Part shown: positions 6,654 through 7,463 of the stretch, piece by piece
How positions within the stretch are numbered: position 1 is the first letter of the stretch
Layout: every line of letters begins with the position of its first letter
Made by a program: the position numbers and the translations under genes
Source of the DNA: an uncultured Clostridia bacterium
GTDB lineage: Bacteria > Bacillota > Clostridia > Oscillospirales > Oscillospiraceae
Length of the DNA stretch: 7,463 nt
Reading direction: 5' to 3'
Assembly (NCBI GenBank): GCA_947177115.1
Contig: CAMWTG010000134.1
Location: 1 to 7,463, forward strand
The notes under the pieces: generated by a model
Seen by the model: the letters and a program-made list of their open reading frames with translations, nothing else
What the model was told of the DNA's origin: nothing
Database searches by the model: none

Positions 6654-6682
6654 GCCCCTTTGCCGAAAAACTTGTTTCTTTA

Positions 6683-6698
6683 GTTAGAATTTACTAAC
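6683..6698. promoter_or_regulatory. Metalloregulator-type box upstream of the feo promoter
   Basis: GTTAG (6683-6687), AATTTA, CTAAC (6694-6698), again extending to AGTTAG/CTAACT (6682-6699). It lies about 30 bp upstream of the -35. Arms and 6-nt spacer are identical to the boxes at 6595 and 6049. Its distance suggests cooperative binding with the downstream boxes, or control of an upstream promoter I could not identify. Confidence 0.6.
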
Positions 6699-6723
6699 TC
6701 ACTTGCGAGACCGCTTGTGAAAG

Positions 6724-6757
6724 GGCGGATTTTTGTGTATATCCACAAAAATCCGCC
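6724..6757. repeat. Perfect 14-bp inverted repeat (hairpin)
   Basis: GGCGGATTTTTGTG (6724-6737) and CACAAAAATCCGCC (6744-6757) are exact complements around a 6-nt loop. The G+C block is at the base and the A/T run is inside the stem, the reverse of a normal intrinsic terminator, and neither flank has a T-tract. It stands between the spore-protein-like gene and the feo control region. It may insulate the two, be a fold-back element in the spacer, or be a protein-binding site. Confidence 0.55.
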
Positions 6758-6783
6758 AGTCAATGTGCGCCAAAATGAACGGA

Positions 6784-6851
6784 CCGGCTGCTCCTCCCGG
6801 CAGCAGCCGGATATTTCCGGCATCCCGCAGGGGAAGATGCCGTTCCCCTGC
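6784..6851 (-). terminator. Two hairpins downstream of the BclA-like gene
   Basis: The first stem after the stop (leftward) is GCAGGGGAA (6827-6835) with TTCCCCTGC (6843-6851), loop 7 nt. The second is CCGGCTGCT (6784-6792) with AGCAGCCGG (6802-6810), loop 9 nt. The second is followed leftward by TCCGTTCATTTTGG, a weak T-rich run. Together they probably end the transcript of the gene at 6870, though the T-tract is poor. The rest of 6700-6869 shows no gene. Confidence 0.45.
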
Positions 6852-6869
6852 AGGACGGATGGCATTCGG

Positions 6870-7322
6870 TCAAAGCTCCACGACATCCAGCACGGCCCGC
6901 TCCACACACAGCGGATTTCTTGCCTCCAGCGCCAGAGACACGCTTACCTCCGCCCCGCCTTTGGCCCGAGGGTACAGCACAGCGGCATACTGCAAGGTCC
7001 GGGGTCCGCAGGCAAGGTCTTCCATGGGAACATGCAGAGGCAGCGTATCCGTAAACGCGCCGCAGGACGACTGCCTGAGCAGGATGGTCCCCGGCCCTTT
7101 TGCAGGAGGCGTGACGCAGGCGTTCAGCGTATATTGGATCGCGTACGTCTTTCCGGGATCCAGCAGGATCTGGGCGGGCGTACATTCATTCCAGCGGATA
7201 TCCTTTCCCAGGCAGATCCGCTGCCGCCAGGGCAGACGGGAGCCCGGGTTCCAGAGCATCCCCTCCCGCTGGCCGGTCAATTGGATCGCGCTTTTCCCGC
7301 GATGCGGTGTTTTATGGGGCAA
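6870..7322 (-). CDS. BclA-like C-terminal domain protein, probable spore-surface or collagen-like protein (5' end uncertain)
   Basis: I recognise the C-terminal part as a BclA-C/TNF-like jelly-roll of the kind attached to collagen-like and spore-surface proteins. The pattern is SAIQLTG (about 11-17), then ILLDPGKTYAIQYTLNA (52-68), a weak middle, and VSVSLALEAR ... CVERAVLDVVEL to the end (150 aa from TTG 7322). The only start codons in this frame are that TTG, a second TTG inside the domain and Met22. None has a properly spaced ribosome binding site, and the domain seems to begin before Met22. The frame continues to the right as Pro/Cys-rich sequence (motifs such as GPCPGPAPC and PCTCP) until a TGA at 7398-7400. 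The gene is therefore probably longer at its 5' end and either broken or read differently. Function is inferred from the domain style alone; no sortase or signal sequence is visible. Confidence 0.6.
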   Translation of the reverse strand: MPHKTPHRGKSAIQLTGQREGMLWNPGSRLPWRQRICLGKDIRWNECTPAQILLDPGKTYAIQYTLNACVTPPAKGPGTILLRQSSCGAFTDTLPLHVPMEDLACGPRTLQYAAVLYPRAKGGAEVSVSLALEARNPLCVERAVLDVVEL

Positions 7323-7463
7323 TGGGCAGGTGCAGGGACAGGCCCCCGGCGTGCACGGAGCGGGACCGGGACAAGGCCCCGGCGCGACCTGCGGAGGTCA
7401 GGGCTCCGGCCCGCAGGCCTGCGGCGATGTCGATGGACGCGGGCAGCACTCCCGCACCGGATC
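7323..7463 (-). pseudogene. Cys/Pro-rich N-terminal region in frame with the BclA-like gene, interrupted by TGA; runs off the window
   Basis: In the frame of the downstream jelly-roll domain, both sides of the TGA (7398-7400) read as the same kind of sequence: ECCPRPSTSPQACGPEP before it and PPQVAPGPCPGPAPC after it. A single base change from TGC or TGT would put Cys there (Pro-Cys-Pro), matching the surrounding pattern. No start codon lies between the TGA and TTG 7322. The likeliest readings are a nonsense mutation or a sequencing/assembly error; recoding is less likely. Another minus frame is also open to the right edge and ends at a TAA (7312-7314), so a different gene or a frameshift cannot be excluded. 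Confidence 0.4.

Noticed and set aside
6680..7185. Minus-strand open frames of 75 and 141 codons overlapping the spacer and the BclA-like gene
   Set aside because: They run through the hairpins and operator boxes or overlap the jelly-roll frame, and have no motif or ribosome binding site.
7321..7463. Plus-strand Gly-rich frame resembling a collagen-like repeat
   Set aside because: It is the complement of the Pro-rich minus frame (CCN codons read as GGN), lacks a regular Gly-X-Y period and has no start signal.
7312..7463. Alternative minus frame ending at a TAA (7312-7314) with an ordinary-looking Ala/Gly/Leu composition
   Set aside because: I could not assign it to a family, and the Cys/Pro pattern shared across the TGA in the other frame looks more meaningful. 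It stays possible and is noted in the feature entry.
1..7463. CRISPR array, tRNA, rRNA, insertion sequence or riboswitch
   Set aside because: I found no spaced direct repeats, no tRNA-like cloverleaf, no transposase and no terminal inverted repeats. The short leaders leave no room for a known riboswitch class that I could recognise.

Overview
The window is GC-rich. Its open frames mostly end codons in G or C, its Shine-Dalgarno sites are AGGAGG-like, and it carries a clostridial-type feo operon and a probable spore-surface protein. Together these suggest a high-GC member of the Clostridia (an Oscillospiraceae-like gut anaerobe). The taxon is inferred from gene style only.

Positions 71-3484 hold a rightward operon with its own strong promoter. 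The genes are a FecCD-type metal-chelate ABC permease, its ATPase, a small THEP1-like P-loop nucleoside-triphosphatase and a class I SAM-dependent methyltransferase. The first two genes are 3 nt apart and the last two junctions overlap by ATGA, so the four are almost certainly co-translated. No substrate-binding protein is visible. The two enzymes downstream of the transporter are the least explained part of the window.

Positions 3485-3638 separate convergent operons and contain two strong hairpins.

Positions 3639-6653 hold a leftward ferrous-iron operon: a small FeoA-like protein, a second FeoA, then FeoB. FeoB carries an unusually acidic extracytoplasmic insert. A sigma-A-like promoter (6625-6653) precedes the operon. 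Four copies of a GTTAG-N6-CTAAC inverted repeat lie in the control regions (three exact, one degenerate): three around the promoter and one between feoA and feoB, just upstream of the feoB ribosome binding site. I read these as operators for a DtxR/IdeR/MntR-type metalloregulator. The siderophore-type operon shows no such box, so the two iron-related operons seem to be controlled differently.

Positions 6700-6869 have no gene but contain three hairpins. From 6870 to the right edge, on the minus strand, is a BclA-like C-terminal domain protein. Its Cys/Pro-rich N-terminal region appears to be interrupted by an in-frame TGA at 7398-7400 and runs off the window.

I see no RNA gene, CRISPR array, insertion sequence or transposase.
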